A DNA stretch of 64,000 nucleotides from contig NZ_CP032694.1 in assembly GCF_003627755.1 (NCBI RefSeq), positions 4,088,501-4,152,500 on the forward strand, given 5' to 3'. Position numbers and translations under genes: made by a program. The notes under the pieces are model-generated. The model did not search any database. It saw only the letters and a list, made by a program, of their open reading frames with translations, and had not been told where the DNA came from. Below, one piece after another: positions 45,436 to 55,313 of this stretch (position 1 is the stretch's first letter; each line of letters begins with the position of its first letter). This DNA comes from Rhizobium jaguaris. Its GTDB lineage: Bacteria > Pseudomonadota > Alphaproteobacteria > Rhizobiales > Rhizobiaceae.

Positions 45436-45909
45436 ATGCACATCAGGCAATTCTTCCATCCAATGCCAGTGACCCTGGATGTCCGGGCAGGGCTTGTCGC
45501 CGGCTTCACCGCTGCTGTCGTCCTTTCCATCTTGATGATAGCCAAGAGTTCGGCAGGCTTGCTGCCGCAGCTCAATCCAATCGAAGATATCGCGCATGTA
45601 GCGGGCCTGCCGACAGGCACGATCTTAGCCCTATCGTTTGGGTGGATTGGCCACTTCGTCCTCGGGACAATCGCATGGGGCACCATCTATGCGGCACTAC
45701 AGGCAAGCCTTCCAGGCACTCCGGTCGTCAGAGGCCTCATTTTCGGAGCTTTAGCCTGGCTCGCGATGATGATCATCTTCATGCCCCTGGCCGGCCATGG
45801 CTTATTCGCGCTGTCGCTCGGGGCTCCGGCGACGGTGGCGACGCTTGTTCTTCACCTCATCTACGGTGCGGTGCTGGGTGAGGCTTACACCAAAGTCGCC
45901 CATGAATAG
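45436..45909 (+). CDS. DUF6789-like membrane protein
   Basis: A 157-residue protein with four hydrophobic segments: LVAGFTAAVVLSILMIA, GWIGHFVLGTIAWGTIYAAL, GLIFGALAWLAMMIIFMPLAG and TVATLVLHLIYGAVLGEAY. Two His residues (WIGHFVLG, LVLHLIYG) fall in membrane segments. I associate it with the small DUF6789 family but only tentatively. GAGG lies 7 bp upstream of the ATG. Function unknown. Confidence 0.65.
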   Translation: MHIRQFFHPMPVTLDVRAGLVAGFTAAVVLSILMIAKSSAGLLPQLNPIEDIAHVAGLPTGTILALSFGWIGHFVLGTIAWGTIYAALQASLPGTPVVRGLIFGALAWLAMMIIFMPLAGHGLFALSLGAPATVATLVLHLIYGAVLGEAYTKVAHE

Positions 45910-45983
45910 CGTCCGCTAGGCTGAAGTCCACTGCCCGGTGCTGGCAGTAACTGACACTCACTCACGTTCTCATGGAGGCATTC

Positions 45984-46730
45984 ATGGAAACGCAGATCAG
46001 CGAAGTCGCAGACGGTATCTATCGACTGTCGACCTATGTTCTGGACATCGCTCCCCCGGCAGGCTTCACTTTTAACGAATTCCTCGTCATCGGCGATGAA
46101 CCGCTGATGTTCCATGCCGGCCTCAGGAAGATGTTTCCAATCAACTGCGAGGCTCTCAGCCGCATCATCCCGCCCGCGCGTCTGCGCTGGATCGCCTTCG
46201 GCCATTTCGAGGCCGACGAGTGTGGGGCGATGAACGAATGGCTCGCGGTCGCACCGGAGGCGACGCCTGCGCATGGACGCACGGGTTGCATGGTGTCGCT
46301 CAACGATTTCGCGGACCGCGCGCCGCGGGTTCTCTCGGACGGTGAGGTCATCGATCTTGGCGGCGGCAAGCGCGTCCGCTTCATCGACACGCCGCACACC
46401 CCGCATGGATGGGATGCGGGCGTGCTGTACGAGGAGTCGACGCAAACGTTGCTGTGCGGAGATCTGTTCAGTCAACTCGGCAACGACCGCGCGCTGACCG
46501 ACCGGGACGTCGTCGGGCCGGCGATCGCAGCGGAGGACATGTTCCGCTATTCGAGCCTCAACCCCCACATGGGCGCGACGATCCGCAGCCTAAGTGCTTT
46601 TGCGCCGCGCACGCTCGCATTGATGCACGGGCCAACGTTCACGGGAGACGGCGCCGCCGCCCTGAATGCCCTCGCAGACGACTACGATCGCCGCGTTTTG
46701 AAGGATGCCGACGCTTTGCGGACGCTGTAG
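45984..46730 (+). CDS. MBL-fold protein related to the flavodiiron N-terminal domain
   Basis: A 248-residue stand-alone metallo-beta-lactamase-like protein. Its motif FGHFEADECGAMNEW keeps the HxExD metal ligands of the flavodiiron (ODP) branch, with later ligands in DTPHTPHGWDAG, LLCGDLFSQLG and LALMHGPTFTGDG. The flavodoxin domain that usually follows in flavodiiron proteins is absent. It may reduce oxygen or nitric oxide only with a separate partner, or act as a plain hydrolase. The start at 45984 has GGAGG with 5-bp spacing. Confidence 0.75.
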   Translation: METQISEVADGIYRLSTYVLDIAPPAGFTFNEFLVIGDEPLMFHAGLRKMFPINCEALSRIIPPARLRWIAFGHFEADECGAMNEWLAVAPEATPAHGRTGCMVSLNDFADRAPRVLSDGEVIDLGGGKRVRFIDTPHTPHGWDAGVLYEESTQTLLCGDLFSQLGNDRALTDRDVVGPAIAAEDMFRYSSLNPHMGATIRSLSAFAPRTLALMHGPTFTGDGAAALNALADDYDRRVLKDADALRTL

Positions 46731-47047
46731 CTAGCAGACGTCACCGCATCACGCTGCGGCGAAACGCGGCGGCAAAATGCATCGGAAACAACACGAGAAA
46801 CGCAGCGATCATCATTGCCGCAACGATGTTGAGCGACAGCGCGCTGCCGCCGCTGGCAACCTACGCCCCTAGGAGCTAGGCATAGGGTCCGGCCTAGTGG
46901 CAGTAGCTATTTAATTGCGGAAAATTCTCCGCAGGCCATTAGTTTTGGTGCGGCTTTTCTGTTTTTATCGTCATGGCGACGGCAATGGCCTTGCAATCCG
47001 CTTTCCAAATATGACAATTTTCCGTTGCGCTATTCGGGGAGATTTCC
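46731..47047. other. 317-bp spacer with a possible gene remnant
   Basis: The left half contains a short minus-strand open stretch with membrane-helix-like composition (46741-46860, listed separately). The right half should hold the promoter of the amino-acid binding protein gene. No other feature is evident. Confidence 0.5.
46741..46860 (-). pseudogene. possible C-terminal remnant of a membrane protein gene
   Basis: On the minus strand 39 codons with GC-rich third positions read VASGGSALSLNIVAA and then MMIAAFLVLFPMHFAAAFRR before TGA, a plausible last transmembrane helix plus basic tail. An in-frame TAG sits immediately upstream and no start codon or Shine-Dalgarno fits. It looks like a leftover C-terminus of a deleted permease-like gene, but it is short and could be chance. 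Confidence 0.3.
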
Positions 47048-47845
47048 ATGGCATTCCGTCGTTCGTTCCTTCTGGGCCTCACCGCCCTCGTGCTTGCACC
47101 ATTTGCTTCCTTTGCCGGCGACCTGCCGAATCTCAACGGCAAGACCGTCGTCGTCGTCACCGAGAATGCCTATCCGCCGCTGCAATTCGTCGATCCCAAA
47201 ACCGGCAAGGCGATCGGCTGGGAATATGACGCGATGAACGAGATCGCCAAGCGGTTGAACTTCAAGGTCGAGTATCAGAATACGAGCTGGGATGCGATGA
47301 TCCAGGCCGTCTCCGATGGCCAGTATAACATCGGTATGACCGGCATCACCATCAAGGAAGACCGCAAGCAAAAGGTCGATTTCTCCGATCCCTACATGCG
47401 TTCGCAGCAGTTCATGCTGGTGCGCGGCGATGAAAAACGCTTCACCGATGCCAAGAGCTTTGCTGCCTTCAAGGATGGTTTGGTCGGCGCGCAGCCGGGT
47501 ACGACTCCCTTCTACACCGCCGTCTACGAAGTGCTTGACGGCAACGAACAGAACCCGCGCATCAAGCTCTTCGAAACCTTCGGTGCCACCGTACAGGCTC
47601 TGAAGACCGGCGATGTGGACGTGGTTCTGACCGACGGTACGGCCGGCAAAGGCTATGTCGACGCCTCGAACGGTGCATTGAAGCTGATCGGCGATCCGCT
47701 CGGCACAGAGGATTTCGGCTTCATCTTTCAGAAGGGCTCCGATCTTGTCGCTCCGATCAACGCCGCCATCGCCAGTCTGAAGGCCGACGGCACGTTCGAC
47801 GCGCTGAACAAGAAGTGGTTCCTCGACTACAAGATGGGCCAGTAA
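47048..47845 (+). CDS. amino-acid ABC transporter substrate-binding protein
   Basis: A 265-residue periplasmic binding protein. The signal peptide [17 protein letters not shown] precedes the SBP_bac_3 fold: [68 protein letters not shown] and [21 protein letters not shown]. It resembles binding proteins for polar or basic amino acids. It is followed 34 bp later by a permease gene. No matching ATPase gene is in the window. Confidence 0.9.
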   Translation: MAFRRSFLLGLTALVLAPFASFAGDLPNLNGKTVVVVTENAYPPLQFVDPKTGKAIGWEYDAMNEIAKRLNFKVEYQNTSWDAMIQAVSDGQYNIGMTGITIKEDRKQKVDFSDPYMRSQQFMLVRGDEKRFTDAKSFAAFKDGLVGAQPGTTPFYTAVYEVLDGNEQNPRIKLFETFGATVQALKTGDVDVVLTDGTAGKGYVDASNGALKLIGDPLGTEDFGFIFQKGSDLVAPINAAIASLKADGTFDALNKKWFLDYKMGQ

Positions 47846-47879
47846 GCCTTATGCCACTACAGCCGGAAATGCCGTTCTG

Positions 47880-48692
47880 ATGGCTCAGAACGGACAGCAT
47901 ATCAAAGACGACTATCCCTGGTGGCTAGTCGTCTTCATTTTGTTAGGCATCGCGATCGCTGTCGCCATTATCGTCAGCGATCTTTACACCCAGGTCTTCT
48001 TCACCGTCGTGCAGGGCGTCTACGTCACCGTCTTCGTGACGCTGGTCGCCTTCGCATTGGCTGTCATACTCGGCCTTTGCATTGCGCTGCTCGGCCTCTC
48101 CGACAATATCGTCCTGCGCCAGACAGCACGCTTTTATATCGAAGTCATTCGCGGCATCCCGATGCTGGTGCTGCTCTTCTACGTTGCCTTCGTGGGAGCC
48201 CCGGCGATCGTCGCGCTCTATAACACCGTGGCGGCCCCGCTGGTCGATGCCGGCTGGGCAAAGCCGATGCTGGTGCGCGATCTCTCCTTGATGTGGCGCG
48301 CCATCATCGCGTTGATGATCGGCTATGCCTCCTTCATTGCCGAAATTTTTCGCGCCGGCATCCAGGCTGTCGACCACGGCCAGATCGAAGCGGCGAAGGC
48401 ACTCGGTCTGTCGCGCTACCGCCGCTTCCGCCACGTTATCGCGCCGCAGGCGATCCGCGTCATTTTCCCGCCGCTCTCCAACGATTTCGTCTCGATGGTG
48501 AAGGACAGCTCGCTGGTTTCGGTCCTCGGCGTCGCCGACATCACGCAGATGGGCAAGGTCTATGCCTCCGGCTCATTCCGCTTCTTTGAAACCTACTCGA
48601 TCGTCACCTACATCTACCTCATCCTGACGGTCGGTTTGTCGCTATTGCTGCGCCGGGTTGAAAAACGGATGCGCAAGACCCACGAACGCTGA
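47880..48692 (+). CDS. amino-acid ABC transporter permease
   Basis: A 270-residue HisMQ-type permease with about five helices. The EAA loop IEAAKALGLSRYRRFRHVIAPQAIRVIFPPLSNDFVSMVKDSSLVSVLG is clear. It has a longer N-terminal helix (WWLVVFILLGIAIAVAIIV) than most. It probably works with the binding protein just upstream; the ATPase must be supplied from elsewhere. It ends 265 bp before leuC. Confidence 0.9.
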   Translation: MAQNGQHIKDDYPWWLVVFILLGIAIAVAIIVSDLYTQVFFTVVQGVYVTVFVTLVAFALAVILGLCIALLGLSDNIVLRQTARFYIEVIRGIPMLVLLFYVAFVGAPAIVALYNTVAAPLVDAGWAKPMLVRDLSLMWRAIIALMIGYASFIAEIFRAGIQAVDHGQIEAAKALGLSRYRRFRHVIAPQAIRVIFPPLSNDFVSMVKDSSLVSVLGVADITQMGKVYASGSFRFFETYSIVTYIYLILTVGLSLLLRRVEKRMRKTHER

Positions 48693-48753
48693 GAGACTAA
48701 TCCGCGGCAATGTTGGCCAATGGCCACCATTGCCGAAGGTTTTGAAAATTGGT

Positions 48754-48888
48754 ATGAGCATCGGCATGACTAGGATCATGAGCAAAGACGGGCAATTCGT
48801 CACGGCTTTCGTGCTGCAGGACCATAAGCGCCTGCCGGCCCGTTTCTTTGCGATGATTTCGGGCGCGCTCAACAGCCGACTTCGCTGA
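48754..48888 (+). CDS. small hypothetical protein
   Basis: A 44-codon frame starting at ATG 48754 with GC-rich third positions (SKDGQFVTAFVLQDHKRLPA and then RFFAMISGALNSRLR). I recognise no family. It lies in the spacer between the amino-acid permease gene and leuC, and could be a small protein or part of the leuC leader. Confidence 0.3.
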   Translation: MSIGMTRIMSKDGQFVTAFVLQDHKRLPARFFAMISGALNSRLR

Positions 48889-48957
48889 TCACTCCCGAGG
48901 CCGGCGGTCCTGATCCGCCACCCCCATTTTCGACAATGCCAATATGGATCTGTAGCC

Positions 48958-50367
48958 ATGAGCGCTCCACGCACCCTTTACGACAAAATCTGGGATGACC
49001 ATCTCGTCGACGCCCAGGACGATGGTACCTGTCTTCTCTACATCGACCGTCACCTCGTTCACGAAGTGACGTCGCCGCAAGCCTTCGAAGGCCTGCGCAT
49101 GACCGGCCGCAAGGTCCGCGCGCCGGAAAAGACCCTGGCCGTCGTCGACCATAACGTCCCAACCTCGGCCGACCGCCATCTCGGCATCAAGAACGAGGAA
49201 AGCCGCATCCAGGTCGAGGCGCTTGCCCATAACGCTGCCGAATTCGGCGTCGAATACTACTCCGAAAATGACAAGCGCCAGGGCATCGTCCACATCATCG
49301 GCCCCGAGCAGGGCTTCACGCTGCCCGGCATGACCATCGTCTGCGGCGACAGCCACACTTCGACGCACGGCGCCTTCGGCTCGCTGGCGCACGGCATCGG
49401 CACATCCGAAGTGGAACACGTTCTGGCGACCCAGACGCTGATCCAGAAGAAGGCGAAGAACATGCTGGTTCAGGTCGACGGCCAGCTTCCGCCCGGCGTC
49501 ACCGCCAAGGACATCATCCTCGCCATCATCGGCGAGATCGGCACTGCCGGCGGCACCGGCTACGTCATCGAATATGCCGGCGAAGCCATCCGCGCGCTGT
49601 CGATGGAAGGCCGCATGACCATCTGCAACATGTCGATCGAAGGCGGTGCCCGCGCCGGCCTGATCGCGCCCGATGAAACCACCTTCGAATACATCAAGGG
49701 CAAGCCGCGCGCGCCGAAGGGCGAGGCGCTGGAGCAGGCAATATCCTACTGGAAAACGCTCAAGTCAGACGAAGGCGCGCATTACGATCGCATCGTCAAA
49801 CTCGACGCCGCCAACCTGCCGCCGATCGTCTCCTGGGGCTCCTCGCCGGAAGACGTTGTCTCCATCCAGGGCATCGTTCCGAACCCGGACGATATCCGGG
49901 ACGAGACCAAGCGCACGTCCAAATGGCGTGCGCTCGACTATATGGGCCTGAAGCCGGGCACGCCGATGACCGAGATCAACATCGACCGCGTCTTCATCGG
50001 TTCCTGCACCAACGGCCGCATCGAAGATCTGCGCGCCGTTGCCAAGGTCGTCGAAGGTAAGACGGTGGCATCCACCGTCGATGCGATGATCGTTCCGGGT
50101 TCCGGCCTGGTAAAGGAACAGGCGGAAGCCGAAGGCCTCGACAAGATCTTCAAGGCCGCCGGCTTCGACTGGCGCGAGCCGGGCTGTTCCATGTGTCTGG
50201 CCATGAACGACGACCGCCTGAAGCCCGGCGAACGCTGCGCTTCGACCTCGAACCGCAACTTCGAAGGCCGCCAGGGTTTCAAGGGCCGCACGCATCTGGT
50301 ATCGCCCGCCATGGCCGCAGCCGCCGCAATCGCGGGGCACTTCGTCGATATTCGCGAATGGAATTGA
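48958..50367 (+). CDS. leuC: 3-isopropylmalate dehydratase large subunit
   Basis: A 469-residue [4Fe-4S] dehydratase subunit that isomerises 2- to 3-isopropylmalate in leucine synthesis, together with LeuD. The aconitase-family segments are present: [39 protein letters not shown] (cluster Cys), [11 protein letters not shown] (two cluster Cys) and [20 protein letters not shown]. leuD is not in the window. A terminator follows at 50391-50417. Confidence 0.98.
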   Translation: MSAPRTLYDKIWDDHLVDAQDDGTCLLYIDRHLVHEVTSPQAFEGLRMTGRKVRAPEKTLAVVDHNVPTSADRHLGIKNEESRIQVEALAHNAAEFGVEYYSENDKRQGIVHIIGPEQGFTLPGMTIVCGDSHTSTHGAFGSLAHGIGTSEVEHVLATQTLIQKKAKNMLVQVDGQLPPGVTAKDIILAIIGEIGTAGGTGYVIEYAGEAIRALSMEGRMTICNMSIEGGARAGLIAPDETTFEYIKGKPRAPKGEALEQAISYWKTLKSDEGAHYDRIVKLDAANLPPIVSWGSSPEDVVSIQGIVPNPDDIRDETKRTSKWRALDYMGLKPGTPMTEINIDRVFIGSCTNGRIEDLRAVAKVVEGKTVASTVDAMIVPGSGLVKEQAEAEGLDKIFKAAGFDWREPGCSMCLAMNDDRLKPGERCASTSNRNFEGRQGFKGRTHLVSPAMAAAAAIAGHFVDIREWN

Positions 50368-50390
50368 TCGGCTTCGATTGATTGAATGCG

Positions 50391-50417
50391 AAAGGCGGCT
50401 TGCGGGCCGCCTTTTTT
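50391..50417 (+). terminator. terminator after leuC
   Basis: AAAGGCGGC (50391-50399) pairs with GCCGCCTTT (50406-50414), loop TTGCGG, continuing into further T. Confidence 0.88.
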
Positions 50418-50450
50418 GTCTGCTCCGAAAATTTCCCTCGGCTCGACCTT

Positions 50451-51353
50451 CTATCCTCTCGACGCGATTGCCGGGCGATCGGCTGGCGCTGATTTTCCTG
50501 CGGAGGGAACCTGCTGCGCGCGCTGGCTGAGCCAGACGCTGCCAAGCACGATGGCAATGCCCAGGAACTGTACCGGGCTGAGTTTCTGGTCCAACACCCA
50601 CCAGCCAAGGATCACTGCGGTCGTCGGGCTCAAGAAGCCGAGCGGCGAGACGACGGACGGTTCCAGGCGCGACAGGCCACGAAACCAGAGAATATAGGTG
50701 AGCGCTGCTCCGATCAGGCCAAGATAGGCAAAACCCAGAAGATTGGCGGCGGTCGGAAAGGGAAGCGGCGGCTCCATCGCCAGGGTGAAGGGCAGCAACA
50801 ACAAGCCTCCGGCCGTCAGTTGCCAGGCAGTGAAGGTGAGCGGCGAGACATCTGGCCGCCAGCGGCGGCTAAGCACGGTGCCGGTCGCCATGGAGACAGC
50901 GCCGCCGATACCAGCCCCAATGCCGACCGGATCAAGCGCTGCCTGCGGCGTGAGGATGAGAAGCGCGACGCCGACGATACCGGCCATCGCCGCGACGATG
51001 GAAAGGCCGCGGATCGGCGAGCCAAGCAAGAGCCGGGCCAGCACGATGACGATGAGCGGTTGGATCGCACCGACAGTGGCCGCTACTCCGCCCGGCAACC
51101 GGTATGCGGATATGAACAGCATCCACCAGAAAATCGAGAAATTCAGCGCGCCGAGGACGAGTGATCTCGCCCACCAGATGCCGCGCGGCAATCGCCGGAC
51201 GATGGCAAGCAGAAGCAGTCCCGCAGGCAATGCGCGCAGCATGGCGACCGTCAGAGGATAGCCGGCCGGCAGAAGCTCGGTCGTCACCAGATAGGTGCTG
51301 CCCCATATCGTCGGCGCGATTGCCGTCACCAACAGATCGAAATTGCGCCTCAC
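50451..51353 (-). CDS. EamA family (DMT superfamily) exporter
   Basis: A 300-residue membrane protein with ten hydrophobic helices in two EamA repeats: TAIAPTIWGSTYLVTTELLPAG (first repeat) and AYLGLIGAALTYILWFRGLSRLEPSVVSPLGFLSPTTAVILGWWVL (second repeat). It starts with GTG at 51353, preceded by CCGGAGG. EamA proteins export metabolites; the substrate is unknown. It is divergent from a MarR gene over an 82-bp spacer with two palindromic operator candidates. Confidence 0.9.
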   Translation of the reverse strand: MRRNFDLLVTAIAPTIWGSTYLVTTELLPAGYPLTVAMLRALPAGLLLLAIVRRLPRGIWWARSLVLGALNFSIFWWMLFISAYRLPGGVAATVGAIQPLIVIVLARLLLGSPIRGLSIVAAMAGIVGVALLILTPQAALDPVGIGAGIGGAVSMATGTVLSRRWRPDVSPLTFTAWQLTAGGLLLLPFTLAMEPPLPFPTAANLLGFAYLGLIGAALTYILWFRGLSRLEPSVVSPLGFLSPTTAVILGWWVLDQKLSPVQFLGIAIVLGSVWLSQRAQQVPSAGKSAPADRPAIASRG

Positions 51354-51370
51354 CTCACACCTCCGGAATT

Positions 51371-51388
51371 TATCTCGACCTCAAGGTA
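51371..51388. promoter_or_regulatory. MarR operator candidate 2 (degenerate)
   Basis: TATCTCGACCTCAAGGTA matches the site at 51397-51414 in 15 of 18 positions. Centres are 26 bp apart. Confidence 0.55.
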
Positions 51389-51396
51389 ACTCAAAA

Positions 51397-51414
51397 TATC
51401 TTGACGTCAAGATA
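51397..51414. promoter_or_regulatory. MarR operator candidate 1 (perfect palindrome)
   Basis: TATCTTGACGTCAAGATA is a perfect 18-bp palindrome centred 31 bp upstream of the marR start, between divergent promoters. Its TTGA/TCAA arms are typical of MarR operators. Confidence 0.7.
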
Positions 51415-51435
51415 AATTCATGGCGATGTCTCTGC

Positions 51436-51948
51436 ATGGATCGCATCGACAAAATTCTCGCTCAGTGGAATAGGGAACGGCCCGATCTTAACACCGGCCC
51501 GATGGGCTTGATCGGCCGCATCAGGAACCTCGCGCACCACCTCAGCCGAGAAATGGACCGGACTTTCGCGCAGTTCGGATTGAACGGCGCAACCTTCGAC
51601 GTGCTGGCCACCCTCCGCCGCTCGGGAGCGCCCTATGCCCTCTCCCCCAGCGATCTGATGGCCACCATGATGGTCGCCTCGGGCACCATGACCAATCGCA
51701 TCGATCAACTGGAAAAGGCTGGTCTCGTCGCCCGCAGCACCAATCCGGAGGACGGCCGCAGCTTTCTGGTGTCGTTGACCGAAAAGGGGTTTGCACTGAT
51801 CGATAGCGCGGTCGCCGCCCATGTCGAGACGCAGGCCCGTCTTGTGTCAGGCCTGTCGGAAGAGGAGAAAGCGGCATTGAACGCGTTGCTTGGCAAGTAT
51901 TTAGCCGGCTTAGAGGCGTCGATGCTGGGGAAGTCTGCCCCGGTCTGA
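51436..51948 (+). CDS. MarR family transcriptional regulator
   Basis: A 170-residue winged-helix regulator. The DNA-binding part is FDVLATLRRSGAPYALSPSDLMATMMVASGTMTNRIDQLEKAGLVARSTNPEDGRSFLVSLTEKG, with the DGRS wing. The frame is open to 51295, but ATG at 51436 fits the family. It probably represses itself and the divergent EamA gene through the two operator candidates. A strong bidirectional terminator follows. Confidence 0.9.
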   Translation: MDRIDKILAQWNRERPDLNTGPMGLIGRIRNLAHHLSREMDRTFAQFGLNGATFDVLATLRRSGAPYALSPSDLMATMMVASGTMTNRIDQLEKAGLVARSTNPEDGRSFLVSLTEKGFALIDSAVAAHVETQARLVSGLSEEEKAALNALLGKYLAGLEASMLGKSAPV

Positions 51949-51954
51949 GCGACC

Positions 51955-51985
51955 GAAAATAGCCCGCAGATGACGGGCTATTTTC
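51955..51985. terminator. bidirectional terminator between marR and SDR
   Basis: GAAAATAGCCCG (51955-51966) pairs perfectly with CGGGCTATTTTC (51974-51985), loop CAGATGA. A/T-rich outer ends serve both strands. Confidence 0.8.
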
Positions 51986-51989
51986 ACGT

Positions 51990-52727
51990 TCAGTATTCCT
52001 GTTGGGTCGGCCTGAACAGGATCTCGTTGATGTCAACGTCTTCAGGCTGGCTCATCGCAAATGCAACCATGCTCGCGAAGGAGTCGGCGGGAATGGCGAG
52101 CTCATAGACCTTCCGGACACGCTCGGCGACGTCGGGTTCGGTGATGCTGTCGGGAAGCTCGGTCGCGACCGCACCGGGCGAGATGATGGTGGTCCGGATA
52201 TTGTAAGGTTTGACCTCCTGCCGCAGCCCCTCGGAGATCACCCGCACACCATGCTTGGTCGCGGCATAGACCGCTCCTCCGGGATTGACCTTGTGGCCGG
52301 CCACCGAGGAGACGTTGATGATGTGACCGCTCTTCTGCTCCTTCATGTAGGGCAGCGCGGCGCCGATGCCGTAGAGCACGCCCTTCAGGTTCACATCGAT
52401 CGTGCGATCCCAATCTTCGACCTTGCAGCGCTCCAGAGGGGAATGCGGCATCAGCCCGGCATTGTTGATGATGACATCGATACGGCCGTGCAGCTTTACC
52501 GCCTGATCCACGAGACGCTTGACCTGCTCGAACTGCGTCACATCTGTCTCCAGAACGGCTTGTTGATCCAGCGATAGCTCCTTGGCGAGAGCCTGCAGGC
52601 GGTCGAGACGACGCGCTCCGAGCACCAATTTTGCCCCGTCCTTCGCAAGGCGACGGGCAGCAGCCTCCCCGAGGCCGCTGCTTGCTCCGGTTATGACAAC
52701 CACCTTGTCCTTGATACCTTGCGTCAT
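51990..52727 (-). CDS. SDR family oxidoreductase
   Basis: A 245-residue classical SDR. The Rossmann motif is [39 protein letters not shown], followed by [15 protein letters not shown] and the catalytic Ser/Tyr-x-x-x-Lys ([24 protein letters not shown]). It resembles the NADP-dependent YdfG/clavaldehyde-type group. It is the last of three minus-strand genes (cupin, aldo-keto reductase, SDR) with short gaps, likely one unit under the divergent LysR regulator. Confidence 0.9.
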   Translation of the reverse strand: MTQGIKDKVVVITGASSGLGEAAARRLAKDGAKLVLGARRLDRLQALAKELSLDQQAVLETDVTQFEQVKRLVDQAVKLHGRIDVIINNAGLMPHSPLERCKVEDWDRTIDVNLKGVLYGIGAALPYMKEQKSGHIINVSSVAGHKVNPGGAVYAATKHGVRVISEGLRQEVKPYNIRTTIISPGAVATELPDSITEPDVAERVRKVYELAIPADSFASMVAFAMSQPEDVDINEILFRPTQQEY

Positions 52728-52756
52728 GTCCTTTTCCTTTCCGGCTTGTATGCCGC

Positions 52757-54155
<1,399 letters not shown>

Positions 54156-54279
54156 GATCTTCGTCCTCTACCCGAAAGGCAGCACGATGAATTCGGCCGC
54201 TGATGGGCGAAATTTAGCGCGTGTGATTGATCGCGATTAGATGGTAGAACTGGTAAAGGCCTATGAGAAAGATTCATGA

Positions 54280-55173
54280 ATGCCACGTCAGCCCGTGAAT
54301 GACCTGATTGCCTTCCTTGCCGTGGCGCGGGAACAGAGCTTCACCAAAGCGGCCGCAAAACTCGGGGTTTCGCAATCGGCGCTCAGCCATACCATCCGGG
54401 GGCTTGAGGCTCGTCTTGGGCTTAGGCTGCTGATGCGCACCACGCGCAGCGTCTCGCCGACCGAAGCGGGAGAGCGACTGCTCGTGACCATAGGTCCCCG
54501 GTTTGACGAGATCGAAAATGAATTGGCCGCGCTGAGCGAGTTTCGCGAAAAGCCTGCTGGCACCATTCGCATCACAGCCGGCGAGCACTCAGCCGAAACC
54601 ATCCTCTGGCCAGCCCTGGAGACGCTGCTGCCGCAATATCCGGACGTCAATGTGGAGATTATCGTCGACTACGGACTGACCGACATAGTCGCCGAACGAT
54701 ACGATGCGGGCGTGCGACTGGGTGAACAGGTCGCGAGAGACATGATCGCGGTTCGCATCGGCCCAGATATGCGCATGGCTGTCGTCGGTAAGCCAGCGTA
54801 TTTTGAGAATCGGCCGAAACCACAGACACCTCAGGACCTGACCGACCACAATTGCATCAACCTGCGTCTGCCGACCTACGGCGGCGTCTACGCCTGGGAG
54901 TTCGAAAAGGACGGACGGGAACTGAAGGTGCGGGTCGAGGGTCAGCTAGTGTTCAACAACATTGCACTCAGGCTGAATGCCGCCTTGGTCGGTTTGGGAC
55001 TGGCTTACCTTCCGGAAGATGTCGTGCAGCCCTATCTTCGCGACGGCCGGCTCGTCAGGATTCTCGAGGATTGGTGTCCGCCATTTACGGGATACCATCT
55101 CTACTATCCGAGCCGACGGCAGGCCTCGCCGGCCTTCGCTCTGGTCGTCAACGCCCTTCGCCGCCGTGTTTGA
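54280..55173 (+). CDS. LysR family transcriptional regulator
   Basis: A 297-residue LTTR. The winged HTH is DLIAFLAVAREQSFTKAAAKLGVSQSALSHTIRGLEARLGLRLLMRTTRSVSPTEAGERLL; the C-terminal ligand domain (GTIRITAGEHSAETILWPALE onward) matches the CrgA/AaeR-type group. It is divergent from the cupin gene over 124 bp, which is the usual control arrangement, so it probably regulates cupin-AKR-SDR. Confidence 0.93.
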   Translation: MPRQPVNDLIAFLAVAREQSFTKAAAKLGVSQSALSHTIRGLEARLGLRLLMRTTRSVSPTEAGERLLVTIGPRFDEIENELAALSEFREKPAGTIRITAGEHSAETILWPALETLLPQYPDVNVEIIVDYGLTDIVAERYDAGVRLGEQVARDMIAVRIGPDMRMAVVGKPAYFENRPKPQTPQDLTDHNCINLRLPTYGGVYAWEFEKDGRELKVRVEGQLVFNNIALRLNAALVGLGLAYLPEDVVQPYLRDGRLVRILEDWCPPFTGYHLYYPSRRQASPAFALVVNALRRRV

Positions 55174-55247
55174 GGAGATTTCAATTTTAGAGCCGCTATT
55201 GCCGATGCAATCTGTGCGGCCCTGCACGCGCGCTTTAATCCTAAAGA

Positions 55248-55271
55248 GGCCCGGAGTGTCAGCTCCGAGCC
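55248..55271 (-). terminator. possible terminator of aldo-keto reductase gene
   Basis: On the minus strand GGCTCGGAG pairs with CTCCGGGCC through one G-T wobble, loop CTGACA, followed by a weakly T-rich TCTTTAGGATT. Confidence 0.5.
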
Positions 55272-55313
55272 CCTGAACACCGCGCGGAGGGTGCCCCTTT
55301 GCAACTCCAACTA

